A DNA stretch of 17,396 nt from a bacterium (lineage in GTDB: Bacteria > Planctomycetota > UBA11346). The DNA lies in NCBI GenBank assembly GCA_020049615.1, contig JAIFKN010000017.1:1-17396 (forward strand). The letters are read 5' to 3'. Positions 7,513 through 16,956 of this stretch are shown here, piece by piece. Each line of letters opens with the position of its first letter. Position 1 is the stretch's first letter. Both the position numbers and the translations under genes were made by a program. The notes beneath the pieces were generated by a model that was not told the DNA's origin, ran no database searches, and saw nothing but the letters and a program-made list of their open reading frames with translations.

Positions 7513-8302
7513 TCACGCGCGGATCCACAGGTGCTCGTGATGCCCAGGATCCACCCGGCCTACCGCCCGCAGGCCAAGCGCAGCGAGGAGGACATCGACC
7601 CCCTCCCGGGTCGAGTGCGGCGGGAATACCCGGACAAAGACGAGAGTGGCCCGTGCCAGCACGGCGCGAGCCGAGGCGATCGCCGCGTATTCGCATCCCT
7701 CCGCATCGAGTTTGACGATATCGAAACGTTCCAGGCGATGCTGGGTGGCATGGTCATCGAGGCGCACCATCGGCACGTCGAGGACGCGGCGGCTACCGCC
7801 CATGCCGTCCGCCTTGTCCGCCAACAGCGTTGCGCCCAGGCCGCTGCCCGGGCAATGCAGGCGCACTTCGCCGGGCGATTCGCCCACCACGGCGCGATGC
7901 ACCTGCCAGAGGGCCGAGAACCCGTTCAGTCGGGCCAGCGCCTCGGCCCGCGCCGCCAGGTACGGAACCGGCTCGAACAGGTGCATCCGCGCTTGCGGGA
8001 ACCAGTCGGCCACCGACAGGGCGAACATGCCGACATGGGCCCCGACATCGGCGATGGTGGGAGGGGAAGCGGACACGAGATGGACATGACCGCCGAGCGG
8101 GAACATGTCTTCGACGAACATGCGCTCGTAGATCCGGCGCTCGGTGCGATTGTGGATCTGCACCACCAGGCCGCTGCGGGTGTGGGCTGGCTGGGGGAAG
8201 AATCGGCTCAACTGGTCGGACAGGTGCCTGGCGATCCTGGCGCACGACGTCAGCGGCAGACGCCTCAGGTTGACGCGATGGGACGGGGGAACGTCGATCG
8301 GC

Positions 8303-8325
<23 letters not shown>
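7513..8325 (-). CDS. FkbM-family SAM-dependent methyltransferase
   Basis: The 270-residue protein has the SAM-binding motif IADVGAHVGMFAL (about residues 91-103), the acidic strand end LFEPVP (116-121), and the FkbM-typical VPMVRLDDH followed by FDIVKLDAEGCEYAAI (about 201-216). FkbM enzymes methylate hydroxyl groups on sugars, polyketides or other small molecules; the substrate cannot be read here. The first 60 residues carry no motif I know. The start overlaps the end of terC by 23 bases (ATG 8325) or 11 bases (ATG 8313). Neither has a good ribosome binding site, so translation may be coupled to terC. No glycosyltransferases or other surface-polysaccharide genes lie nearby, which is unusual for this family. 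Confidence 0.9.
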
Positions 8326-9094
<769 letters not shown>

Positions 9095-9119
9095 TTGAGC
9101 GAAGGTGGGTAAAGGCAGG

Positions 9120-9136
9120 CTCAGGCAAGGCCTGAG
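9120..9136 (-). terminator. Candidate terminator hairpin after the Cache chemoreceptor gene
   Basis: A perfect 7-bp stem CTCAGGC / GCCTGAG with a 3-base loop lies a few bases past the chemoreceptor stop and 25 bases before the terC start. On the minus strand it is followed only by a weak pyrimidine stretch (CCTGCCTTT), so intrinsic termination would be weak at best. Confidence 0.35.
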
Positions 9137-9139
9137 GCG

Positions 9140-10852
9140 CTAACCCTTGAGTCCTGCGGCGATCCGATTGAGCTCGGCTGCCGACTGCCGGGTCGCCTCG
9201 GCGCCGGCGCTCGCGTCCTTTGCGGCCTGTGCGACATTCGCCACGGTGCGGGCGATGTCCTGCACCCCCTGATTGGCCTCGGTAACGGTGCGGGTCATCT
9301 CGCGGGTGGTCGCAGTCTGCTGCTCGGTAGCCGTGGCGATCGACCCCGTGGCGGTCCCGATGCGGTCGATGACAGCCCCGGCCTGGCTCAGGCCATCGCG
9401 GACTGCGGCGGTGTCCCCCTGGATGCTGGCAATCATCCCCTGGATGCGGCTGGTCGCCTCACCCGTGCTGCGGGCCAGTTCCTTGACCTCGCTGGCGACG
9501 ACGGCAAAGCCGCGACCGGCGTCCCCGGCCCGCGCAGCCTCGATGGTGGCATTGAGGGCCAGGAGGTTGGTCTGCTCGGCGATGCTGGCGATCAGCTGGG
9601 CCGCCTCGCCGATGGCCGTGCTGCTTGCGCCAAGCCGGTCGGCAGCCTCGCGCGCCCGGCGCGAGGCCTCGACGGCCTCGTTGGCGGTCCGGGCCGCCTC
9701 GGCGGCGCTGCGGGCGATCTCGCCGATCGTTGCGGTCATCTCCTCGGCCCCGGCGGACACCGAGCCGACCCCGCGCGAGACCTCCTCCGAGGAGGCCGCC
9801 ACGGTCGCCGCCTGGGCGCTGGTCTCGGCGGCGGCGGCGGCAAGGCTGTGGCTGACCGAGTCGAGCTTGCTGGCCGCCTCGGCAAGCTGGCGCTCGAGTT
9901 CGGCTCGGGCGGCGGTCTGACGCTCGACGGTGGGCCAGTCCACCCGGTCGGCGCGCAACGCGGCGCGCACGCCGGCGACGGCCCGGTCAAGGGAGGCTGC
10001 CATGCGGCCGATCTCGTCGTGTCGGTCCAGCCCGCATACGCCATCCAGACGACCCTCCGCCAAGCCATCAAGGGCCTCTCGCACCCGCTGCACAGGCTTG
10101 CTGATCGAACGGGCGATCATCACCGTGATACCCAGCGCGGCCAGCAGGAGCATCAGAGCCGTCAGGCCCGCTTGACGCATCTGCGCCGAACTCTCGGCAC
10201 GCATCTGGGCGGCAAGAGCATCCACTTCAGCGTCGATATCATCAACATAGGCCCCTATGCCAATGAACCAGCCCGGATCGAAACGCGTCCCACCCTCATC
10301 CCAGGCGATGGGCATCGACCAGGCTAATTTGGGCAGGGGGACGTCCTTGCCATCAGCGCCCTTGGGCCCATCGGGTTTCGGGTAGTTGTAGATATAGGTG
10401 CCGCCGCCCTTCATCCCTGCCTCGACCAAGCCGCGCACGACCTTCTGCCCGCCGACTTCAAGATCCCAGCGGTTGACGCCGTGCAGTTTCTTGTTGGGTG
10501 GCAGCAGCAGGGTCACGCCGGAACGGTCGTAGGCGAAGAAGTAGCCGTCTGCCTTGCCTGAAGACCCCTTCATGAAGTACACCTCGCCGAGCAAGGCGCG
10601 CATCTTCTCCAACCTGGCTTCGGCATCCAGGCCTGCGGTCTGCGTACGCAACAGATCGATCGCCAATTCGCAGTCATGGCGCAGTTCTGCGGTCCGGGCG
10701 GCAATCAGCCCGTCACGGATGCGGTGCTCGGCCAAGGCAGCGGTGTTGGCGAGAGCCTGCAGAGCCAGCCAGCCAACGGCAGCCGACAGCACTAGGCCGA
10801 CCAAGGCGATGAGCAGCAGCTTGGCGGTCAGCGGCCAGTGACGATAGGACAT
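9140..10852 (-). CDS. Methyl-accepting chemotaxis protein with a single Cache sensor domain
   Basis: The 570-residue receptor has membrane segment 1 at about residues 9-31. A periplasmic region (about 35-220) has single-Cache landmarks [31 protein letters not shown] and [14 protein letters not shown]. Membrane segment 2 is at about 227-247, then a HAMP domain ([19 protein letters not shown]) and a long coiled-coil signalling domain. The tip is at about 421-460 with [17 protein letters not shown] and [15 protein letters not shown], the CheA/CheW contact region. Cache ligands are usually small organic acids or amino acids. No C-terminal methylation-enzyme tether pentapeptide is present. AGGAG seven bases before the ATG supports the start. 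No che genes flank it, so it must use a signalling array encoded elsewhere. Confidence 0.95.
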   Translation of the reverse strand: MSYRHWPLTAKLLLIALVGLVLSAAVGWLALQALANTAALAEHRIRDGLIAARTAELRHDCELAIDLLRTQTAGLDAEARLEKMRALLGEVYFMKGSSGKADGYFFAYDRSGVTLLLPPNKKLHGVNRWDLEVGGQKVVRGLVEAGMKGGGTYIYNYPKPDGPKGADGKDVPLPKLAWSMPIAWDEGGTRFDPGWFIGIGAYVDDIDAEVDALAAQMRAESSAQMRQAGLTALMLLLAALGITVMIARSISKPVQRVREALDGLAEGRLDGVCGLDRHDEIGRMAASLDRAVAGVRAALRADRVDWPTVERQTAARAELERQLAEAASKLDSVSHSLAAAAAETSAQAATVAASSEEVSRGVGSVSAGAEEMTATIGEIARSAAEAARTANEAVEASRRAREAADRLGASSTAIGEAAQLIASIAEQTNLLALNATIEAARAGDAGRGFAVVASEVKELARSTGEATSRIQGMIASIQGDTAAVRDGLSQAGAVIDRIGTATGSIATATEQQTATTREMTRTVTEANQGVQDIARTVANVAQAAKDASAGAEATRQSAAELNRIAAGLKG

Positions 10853-10914
10853 GCTCCGACTCCTGCCTGGACGCTATCCTCCCGGTGGACGACTGGCAAG
10901 GAGCGCAGATACAT

Positions 10915-12528
10915 CTATTCCAGCCCGCGGCTGCTGCGGTAGTTGGCGTAATCGCCACGCCAGTCGGTGATCTTGGCCGGGCCGCCGGCAGGGCCGTCCT
11001 CCATGATCCAGCAGCGGTTGGCGACGTTGTCGATGAACTCGCGGTCGTGGCTGACCACCACCAGGGTGCCCTGGAACTCCTCGAGCGCCTCCTGCAGCGC
11101 CTCGATCGACTCCATGTCGAGGTGCGAGGTCGGCTCGTCCAGGATCAGCGTGTTGGCCTCCTGCAGCATGACCATCGAGAGCAGGCAGCGAACACGCTCG
11201 CCACCGGACAGCACGCCGACGATCTTCTTCACGTCATCGCCCGAGAAGAGCATGCGGCCGAGCATGGCGCGCATGTTGTTGATGTCCTGGTTCTCGGTGA
11301 ACTGGCGGATCCACTCGAAGATGTTGAGATCCTTGTTCTTGAACAGGTCGCCGCCCTCCTGGGGGAAGTAGGCGCGCGTCGTGGTGTTCGACCAGGTCAC
11401 GGTGCCCTTCTCCGGGGCCAGCTCGCCGAGGACCAGGCGGCACATCGTGCTCTTGCCGATGCCGTTGCGGCCGATGATGGCGATGCGGTCGTTGCGGTCG
11501 ATGCGGGCCTCGAACCTGTCGCAGATCTTCGGTCCGCCAGGATGGGCGAAGGTCAGCTTCTCGATCTTGACCACGTCCTGGCCGCTCGGGCGCTGGAACT
11601 TGAAGTGCAGCCGCGGGGCGACGCGCGAGCTGGGCTGGACCTTCTGCCCCGACAGCTGGTCGATCAGCTTCTCACGGCTGGTCGCCTGCTTCGAGCGCGC
11701 GGCGTTGGACTTGAACCGCTCGACGAAGCGGCGCAGCTTGAGCACCTGGCGCTCGACCCGGCCCGCCTCCTTGCTGCGGTGGGCGCGGGCCAGCTGCTCC
11801 TGCGCCTGGTAGACGTCGTAGGGCCCGGCGAACGAGCGGATGGTCTTGAAATCGACGTCGAGAGTGTGGGTGCAGGTGCGGTTGAGGAAGTGTCGGTCGT
11901 GGCTGACCACGATGATCACGCCCTCGTAGTCGGCGAGGAACTGCTCCAGCCAGACGATGGCGGGGATGTCGAGGTTGTTGGTCGGTTCGTCGAGCAGCAG
12001 CACGTCCGGCTTCGAGAACAGCGCCTGGGCCAGGAACACGCGCACCTTCTTGGCCGTGTCGATGTCTCCGAGCAGTTTCTGGTGCAGCGCCGGCTCGACC
12101 CCGAGGTCGGTCAGCACCTCAGCGGCGGCCGACTCCTGGCTGTAGCCGTCGAGCTGCTCGAAGCGCTCCTGCAGCTCGCTCATACGGGCCATGTCCTTGT
12201 CATCCATCTCGCCCTTGGCATAGAGCTTGTCGAGCTCGCTCTGGATGGCGTGGACCTCGATGTGGCCGCGCAAAGCGACCGAGATGACGGTCTGGTCATC
12301 GTAGCCGCTGATGTCCTGGCGCAGCCAGCCGAGGCGCTTGCCCGGCTCGAGGATGACCTCGCCGAGAACCTGCTCGACCTCCTTGGTCAGGATCTTGATG
12401 AAGGTCGACTTGCCGGTGCCGTTGGCCCCGATGATGCCATAGCAGTTTCCCGGGGTGAACTTGAGGCTGACGTTCTCGAACAGGACCTTCTGGCCAAAGT
12501 TCATCGACAGGCCGGCGACGCTGAGCAT
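10915..12528 (-). CDS. ybiT: YbiT-type ABC-F family ATPase
   Basis: The 537-residue protein has two ABC ATPase domains and no membrane segment. Walker A motifs are GANGTGKST (34-42) and GRNGIGKST (353-361), Walker B motifs VLLLDEPTNNLD (176-187) and LILDEPTSHLD (461-471), and the second signature LSGGERVR lies near 440. In the first domain the signature is degenerate (DTAKKVRVFLAQAL), as I recall for E. coli YbiT. The linker (about 240-315) contains RFVERFKSNAARSKQATSR, also YbiT-like. ABC-F proteins bind the ribosomal E site and relieve stalled translation; some protect against antibiotics, but YbiT-type members are housekeeping. AAGGGGAA about eight bases upstream is a good ribosome binding site. 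Confidence 0.95.
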   Translation of the reverse strand: MLSVAGLSMNFGQKVLFENVSLKFTPGNCYGIIGANGTGKSTFIKILTKEVEQVLGEVILEPGKRLGWLRQDISGYDDQTVISVALRGHIEVHAIQSELDKLYAKGEMDDKDMARMSELQERFEQLDGYSQESAAAEVLTDLGVEPALHQKLLGDIDTAKKVRVFLAQALFSKPDVLLLDEPTNNLDIPAIVWLEQFLADYEGVIIVVSHDRHFLNRTCTHTLDVDFKTIRSFAGPYDVYQAQEQLARAHRSKEAGRVERQVLKLRRFVERFKSNAARSKQATSREKLIDQLSGQKVQPSSRVAPRLHFKFQRPSGQDVVKIEKLTFAHPGGPKICDRFEARIDRNDRIAIIGRNGIGKSTMCRLVLGELAPEKGTVTWSNTTTRAYFPQEGGDLFKNKDLNIFEWIRQFTENQDINNMRAMLGRMLFSGDDVKKIVGVLSGGERVRCLLSMVMLQEANTLILDEPTSHLDMESIEALQEALEEFQGTLVVVSHDREFIDNVANRCWIMEDGPAGGPAKITDWRGDYANYRSSRGLE

Positions 12529-12589
12529 CTGGGTTCCCCTTTAGGCGGGCGGCATGGTCTGGGGTTCGGCGGGGGGGCAAGGGGCCTTC

Positions 12590-12628
12590 CCATTGCCCCA
12601 GGGGTTAGGGGCAAGGGGTTAGGGTCGT
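12590..12628. repeat. Inverted partial copy of the intergenic repeat
   Basis: The reverse complement of this stretch matches the CCCTAACCCC-TAACCCCTGGGGCAATG part of the two direct copies downstream (12707-12737 and 12801-12831), with a few inserted bases. It could pair with either of them to form a long hairpin in the space between ybiT and the plus-strand gene. Confidence 0.75.
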
Positions 12629-12671
12629 GAAGCGGTATCGGAACGGACCACTGCATCACTGCCCGGTTCCG

Positions 12672-12756
12672 GCATGCGACGACGTGGTCCTCGGAGATGT
12701 CGCACGACGACCCTAACCCCTAACCCCTGGGGCAATGACACCCCCAGTGGCAATGG
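12672..12756. repeat. Intergenic direct repeat, copy 1 (85 bp)
   Basis: This is the first of two nearly identical units spaced 94 bases apart. Each unit starts GCATGCGACGACGTGG and contains TGCGAC...GTCGCA arms that can form a hairpin. It then runs through CCCTAACCCCTAACCCC to GGCAATGG. No protein-like frame crosses it. It may be a dispersed repeat of this genome; a search of the full genome is needed to tell. Confidence 0.9.
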
Positions 12757-12765
12757 CTGCCTCCA

Positions 12766-12851
12766 GCATGCGACGACGTGGTCCTCGGAGATGTCGCACG
12801 ACGACCCTAACCCCTAACCCCTGGGGCAATGACACCCCCCAGTGGCAATGG
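12766..12851. repeat. Intergenic direct repeat, copy 2 (86 bp)
   Basis: This second unit differs from copy 1 only by one extra C in a homopolymer run near the 3' end, apart from its boundary. The high identity suggests recent duplication or active homogenisation. It ends about 25 bases before the start of the small frameshifted gene. Confidence 0.9.
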
Positions 12852-12876
12852 AGTAGCCCCCCCTACGATCCCAGCC

Positions 12877-13087
12877 ATGCCCGACCATGTCCAGATCCGC
12901 ATCATCTCCCTGCTGGAGGAGGCGGCCAACAGCTTCGAGCAGCTCGAGACGCTGGCCAACCGCACCCATCGAGCAGGTCGACCTGCGCGCGATCGAACGC
13001 GACTACGTCAACGACGAGAACGAACCGGGCAGCGAAATGGACCACATCGTGTTCATCAAGTACAAGACGGACAAGGTCCAGGCGTGA
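12877..13087 (+). pseudogene. Small hypothetical gene (about 69 aa) interrupted by one frameshift
   Basis: Frame A from the ATG at 12877 reads MPDHVQIRIISLLEEAANSF and on to QLETLAN, which looks like a normal acidic helical protein, and then turns Arg-rich. The +1 frame becomes protein-like at exactly that point (PIEQVDLRAIERDYVND, ending in YKTDKVQA) and ends at TGA 13085-13087. Removing one base near 12961-12972 would join the two parts. This may be a real mutation, a sequencing error in a C-rich stretch, or a programmed +1 shift. I do not recognise the family. No clear ribosome binding site is visible. It precedes the ABC ATPase gene by about 100 bases. Confidence 0.6.
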
Positions 13088-13099
13088 GCCTCTCTCCGC

Positions 13100-13179
13100 C
13101 TGGGGAGGGGCTTGGTCGCTCCGTCCCGGGATGGCTGCAGCCATTGTCCCCCGTGACTCCGCGAGTCGCCCCTCCCCAG
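13100..13179. repeat. 80-bp nested palindromic element
   Basis: The outer arms CTGGGGAGGGGC (13100-13111) and GCCCCTCCCCAG (13168-13179) are a perfect 12-bp inverted repeat. Inside lie a perfect 14-bp palindrome, ATGGCTGCAGCCAT (13131-13144), and a short hairpin, GACTC-CGC-GAGTC (13155-13167), directly against the right arm. It fills most of the gap between the frameshifted gene and the ABC ATPase. It lacks a U-run, so it is unlikely to be a simple terminator. A REP-like or non-autonomous mobile repeat, or an RNA structure, are possible readings. Confidence 0.85.
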
Positions 13180-13190
13180 ACCCCACCCGC

Positions 13191-13900
<710 letters not shown>

Positions 13901-13904
<4 letters not shown>

Positions 13905-14356
13905 ACGGCTGGCTGCTGATTGATGGATCGAACGTCGTGCACCAGGACGCCGAACTGCGCCGCCTGGCTGGCATCGACCCCGAACGCGCCCGCGCCGAAC
14001 TGGAGCGTCTGCTCGGCGGACGGCGGATGACCTGCGTCTTCTGGGACGGCGGACCGGGCGGCGAGATCCGCACCTTCCAGCGCAAGGGCGTACGCGTGGA
14101 CTACAGCGGTCCCGGCGAGGCCGACGAGCGCATCATCGCCTGGCTCAAACAGCACGGCCCGCTGCATGGCACGGTCGTCACCGATGACGGCCCGCTGTCA
14201 CGCCGCTGCCGCACCCTGAAGGCCAAGATTGTCACCGCCCGCGGCTTCGCCTCCGGCCTGCGCAACGTCCGCGACGCCCCGCCCGACCGGGATCCGCCGG
14301 CGCCTCACGAGGTCGAATTCTGGATGCGTGAATTCAAGGTCGGACCTGGCGAATAG
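13901..14356 (+). CDS. YacP/Rae1-like NYN-domain protein (putative ribonuclease)
   Basis: The 151-residue protein begins with LLIDGSNVV (residues 5-13), followed by CVFWDGG (45-51), DYSGPGEADERI (67-78) and VVTDDGPLSRR (92-102). These acidic motifs match the PIN-like NYN domain of YacP proteins, where aspartates bind the catalytic metal. B. subtilis Rae1 (YacP) cuts mRNA in the ribosomal A site; whether this one does so is inference. The GTG start at 13901 overlaps the ABC ATPase stop by four bases and places the first aspartate at residue 8, as expected. The C-terminus is short and ends in a charged tail. The overlap with an ABC ATPase gene is curious and may only reflect compact gene packing. 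Confidence 0.82.
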
Positions 14357-14391
14357 AACATAGAACCCAGGTAAGCGGACTTTCGCACCTT

Positions 14392-14589
14392 TCAGCCGCT
14401 CGCTGAAGTACGATTCTGACCACCCCAAAGCCACACCCATTCGACGCAGAAGCTCCACAGCGTCTGCAGGCCTTGGGTCACCAGTTGCCGCTCCACCGAC
14501 ACCGTTCGCACCGTGCGCAGAAATGCGTTCAACGCCTCGGCGTTGGTGCCGTCATCGGCGGCGGGGACGGAGAATACGCGAAATGGCAT
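14392..14589 (-). pseudogene. Truncated gene with the N-terminus of a small HRDC-domain-type protein
   Basis: From the ATG at 14589 (GGAG seven bases upstream) the frame reads MPFRVFSVPAADDG, then EALNAFLRTVRTVSVERQLV and LWSFCVEWV. This resembles my memory of the conserved N-terminus (about 55 residues) of a family whose full members have a basic linker and a C-terminal HRDC domain, and that often lie beside reverse transcriptases of diversity-generating retroelements. After CVEWV the frame gives only WLWGGQNRTSASG and a stop, so the HRDC part is missing. A good start site with a lost 3' part suggests a remnant left by deletion or rearrangement. No reverse transcriptase or template repeat is visible nearby. 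The family assignment is from memory only. Confidence 0.45.
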
Positions 14590-14985
14590 GGGTAGGCTCC
14601 AAAGGCCGCACAATCGGGGCGCAACGCGCCACCTTCACACAGCCCAGCGCGAAACAGCCGCTTCACCCCGACGGCAGCCCGGCGCCGCGGTCGGCACGCG
14701 TCTCGATCTGCCTGACACCCCGATCGTAGCGATCAGCCTGCCGGCGGGTACGGCGACGCTGCGCCTGACCGACCGATGACGAACGCCGGTTGGTGAATTC
14801 AGCCGTCAGCGCGTCGATGTCATTCCTGCCCGCCAACGATGCGCTAGTCTCGACCTGCATCAGCGTTGACCGGGAGCCGCCCGGCCTCGCTCCGCGACCG
14901 GCCTCCGGCCTCGCCTGCAATCTGCAACCTGCAACAAAGTTGCGGGTGGTCTTGCTTACGATGATGTCCAGTAATACACTACCAT
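14590..14985. other. Intergenic stretch with no convincing gene
   Basis: This 396-bp stretch holds only short, mixed-quality frames. A plus-strand frame ending at 14779 finishes PIVAISLPAGTATLRLTDR, and a minus-strand frame from 14860 begins MQVETSASLAGRNDIDALTA. Both have protein-like patches but lack a coherent whole, so degraded gene remains are possible. A hairpin CCTGCAAC-AAA-GTTGCGGG (14928-14946, one G-T pair) lies 40 bases before the chemoreceptor start. I see no convincing promoter or ribosome binding site before 14986. Confidence 0.5.
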
Positions 14986-16725
14986 ATGCGTTTTCCCCTT
15001 GTGTTCCGCCTGCTTGCCGCCTTTGCCCTCATCGCCGGGATCGGCACGGCGGTGGCCTTTGTCGGTATTCGCGGGCTGGAGGATGCCAGGATCGGGCTGG
15101 GGCAGGTGTCCGATGCTGGTACCCGTGGACTGGCTGATACCAGGGCTGGGCTGGAGCGGATCGCCAGGCAGGACGCGGCGCTGCAGGTTGCGATCTTGGA
15201 AGCGCATATCGGCCTGCTGAGCATGCGTCGCTTCGAGAAGGACATCCTGCTCAACGGCGGGGATGACAAGACCCAACGGCGCAATCTGGAGCGGCTTGAC
15301 AAGGCAGAGAAGGAACAGGCGCGCCGCTTGGCTGACATTGAACAGACGATCGCAGGACACCCCGGTTTCCGCGATGCGCAAGGCCGCCCCGTGGCGGAAG
15401 GCCTGCCCCAGGCACATCAGGCTTTCGTGAAGGCGCTCAGCGAGGTCCTGCCGCAGGTCATCGGCACGAATATGACACCGCAGCGGGCCAACGCCCTGCT
15501 GGACGCGCACAAGAACACCATGCGCAACCTGGAGATCAAACTGGATTTGCTCGTCACGGCCGGTCATGCGGTGATGAGCGCCTCGGTAAACCGCACCACT
15601 GAGGCGGCCCAGGCCGCAGATGCGACGATGCAGGCCGCGGTTTCGTGCGTGTCAGCGGCGACCAACCTATCGCAGCGGCGCATGCAGTGGGTGGCCGCTG
15701 CGGGTATGGGCCTGGCGCTCAGCCTCGGTCTGGTCCTGGCCATCGGCATTGCACGTCCCATCCGGCATGCCGCAGCGAGCTTGAACCGCACCACCGCCGC
15801 CCTGGGTGGCCGTGCCACCAGCCTGGCGCGCGAGGCCAGGGAATCCTCCACCCGCCTGACCGGGGTGGCTGCCAGCGCCGAGGAACTGTCCACCAGCGCC
15901 GCGTCGATGGCTGCCTCGGCCGAGGAGATGACCGCCGGCAGCACCTCGGTGGCTGCCTCGGCCGAGCAGTTGTCAGGCTCGGCCAACAGCGTGGCCACGG
16001 CGGTCGAAGAGATGACGGCCTCGATCCAGGAGATCAGCCAGGGAGCCACTGCGGCCGCCACTGTGGCGACAAAGGCCAAGGAACTGGCCGTGAGCGCAAC
16101 GGCGGTGATGCGGACCCTGGGCGAAGCGGCGGGTGCGATCAGCAAGGTCACCGAGAGCATCGCCGCCATCGCCGCCCAGACCAACCTGCTGGCGCTGAAC
16201 GCCACCATCGAGGCCGCCCGCGCCGGCGAGGCCGGCCGTGGCTTTGCAGTCGTCGCCAGCGAGGTCAAGCAACTGGCGCAGCAGGCCGGCACCGCGGCTG
16301 GCGACATCGCCCAGCGCATCGCCACCATCCAGGGCAAGACGGCCGAGGCGACCCAGGCCCTGGCTGCCATCGCTGCCATCATCGAACAACTCAACCAGTC
16401 GTCTGGCCAGACCGCCGCCGCGGTCCAGGAGCAGACCGCCACGGTCACCGAGATCGGCCGCAACCTCAGTGAGACCAGCATCGCTGCCAAGGGCATCGCC
16501 CAGGCCATCGCCGAGGTCAAGACCGGCATCGACGATATCTCGCGCAACACGGCCCAGTCGGCCACCGCCTCGCGCGAGGTCGCCGGGACGCTGGGCGCCA
16601 TCAGCCAGACCATGGACTCGGCCAGCACCACCAGCGCCGAGGTCGAACAGGCGATGCGGGAACTGTCTGTTATCGCCACCCGGCTACAGCGGCTGACTGG
16701 AGGGAAACCTGCAGGTGCTGCCTGA
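14986..16725 (+). CDS. Methyl-accepting chemotaxis protein with helical-bundle sensor
   Basis: The 579-residue receptor has membrane segment 1 (about residues 8-28), an all-helical periplasmic region (30-230) with the landmark [11 protein letters not shown] (80-90) typical of 4HB/HBM-type sensors, and membrane segment 2 (about 233-256). Only a short [11 protein letters not shown] follows where a HAMP domain is expected. Residues 294-349 are four 14-residue repeats of the type [14 protein letters not shown], each with an acidic pair that could be a methylation site. The tip lies at 392-431 with [17 protein letters not shown] and [12 protein letters not shown]. There is no C-terminal tether pentapeptide. 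No ribosome binding site is evident before the ATG, although the N-terminus looks right. Confidence 0.95.
   Translation: MRFPLVFRLLAAFALIAGIGTAVAFVGIRGLEDARIGLGQVSDAGTRGLADTRAGLERIARQDAALQVAILEAHIGLLSMRRFEKDILLNGGDDKTQRRNLERLDKAEKEQARRLADIEQTIAGHPGFRDAQGRPVAEGLPQAHQAFVKALSEVLPQVIGTNMTPQRANALLDAHKNTMRNLEIKLDLLVTAGHAVMSASVNRTTEAAQAADATMQAAVSCVSAATNLSQRRMQWVAAAGMGLALSLGLVLAIGIARPIRHAAASLNRTTAALGGRATSLAREARESSTRLTGVAASAEELSTSAASMAASAEEMTAGSTSVAASAEQLSGSANSVATAVEEMTASIQEISQGATAAATVATKAKELAVSATAVMRTLGEAAGAISKVTESIAAIAAQTNLLALNATIEAARAGEAGRGFAVVASEVKQLAQQAGTAAGDIAQRIATIQGKTAEATQALAAIAAIIEQLNQSSGQTAAAVQEQTATVTEIGRNLSETSIAAKGIAQAIAEVKTGIDDISRNTAQSATASREVAGTLGAISQTMDSASTTSAEVEQAMRELSVIATRLQRLTGGKPAGAA
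15865..16032 (+). repeat. Four tandem 42-bp units encoding a 14-residue repeat
   Basis: The four successive units begin GTGGCTGCCAGCGCCGAG, ATGGCTGCCTCGGCCGAG, GTGGCTGCCTCGGCCGAG and GTGGCCACGGCGGTCGAA. They encode [24 protein letters not shown] and VATAVEEM at 14-residue spacing, which is two heptads of the signalling coiled coil. The middle units are most alike, as expected from duplication by slippage or recombination. Confidence 0.85.
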
Positions 16726-16836
16726 CGAGAATCAGCGCCAGTCTGGCCAACGGCGCGAGATATCGCTGTAATGGTCGATGGGGGGATGCTGCGCCCCCAG
16801 GCTCGTGCCGCCGGCTGGCCGATCGAGGTCTGCGAC

Positions 16837-16879
16837 GACGGGCTGCGGCGGTCGCCCGCGAACGACCGTCGCAGCCGTC
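16837..16879. terminator. Strong hairpin downstream of the second chemoreceptor, possible terminator
   Basis: The arms 16837-16854 and 16863-16879 pair over about 17 positions, with one bulged G, one G-T pair and an 8-base loop. It lies 110 bases past the chemoreceptor stop and before the next gene, and a smaller GGAGG/CCTCC hairpin follows at 16883-16899. There is no U-run, so termination is only inferred. A palindromic intergenic element is the alternative. Confidence 0.4.
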
Positions 16880-16956
16880 CTGGAGGTGGGCAGCCTCCGC
16901 ATAGGTTCGCCTCCGGATTGTGTTTCGGGCATCGGCCCTGATGCTCACGTGCTCCT

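Noticed and set aside
10915..12528. Degenerate first signature motif in the ABC-F protein as a sign of inactivation
   Set aside because: As I recall, YbiT-type ABC-F proteins share this feature; both Walker A and B pairs are intact.
12711..12728. Telomere-like CCCTAA repeats
   Set aside because: Only two units, interrupted by an extra C and embedded in a longer repeat. The surrounding genes are clearly bacterial.
14310..14458. Minus-strand patch reading SYFSERLKGAKVRLPGFY
   Set aside because: It faintly recalls a helicase-associated segment but is too short, overlaps the nuclease gene and the truncated HRDC-like gene, and has no supporting context.
14952..14977. TTGCTT and TAATAC as a promoter for the second chemoreceptor
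   Set aside because: The spacing is only 14 bases and the second box lies 8 bases from the start codon, so it is not convincing.
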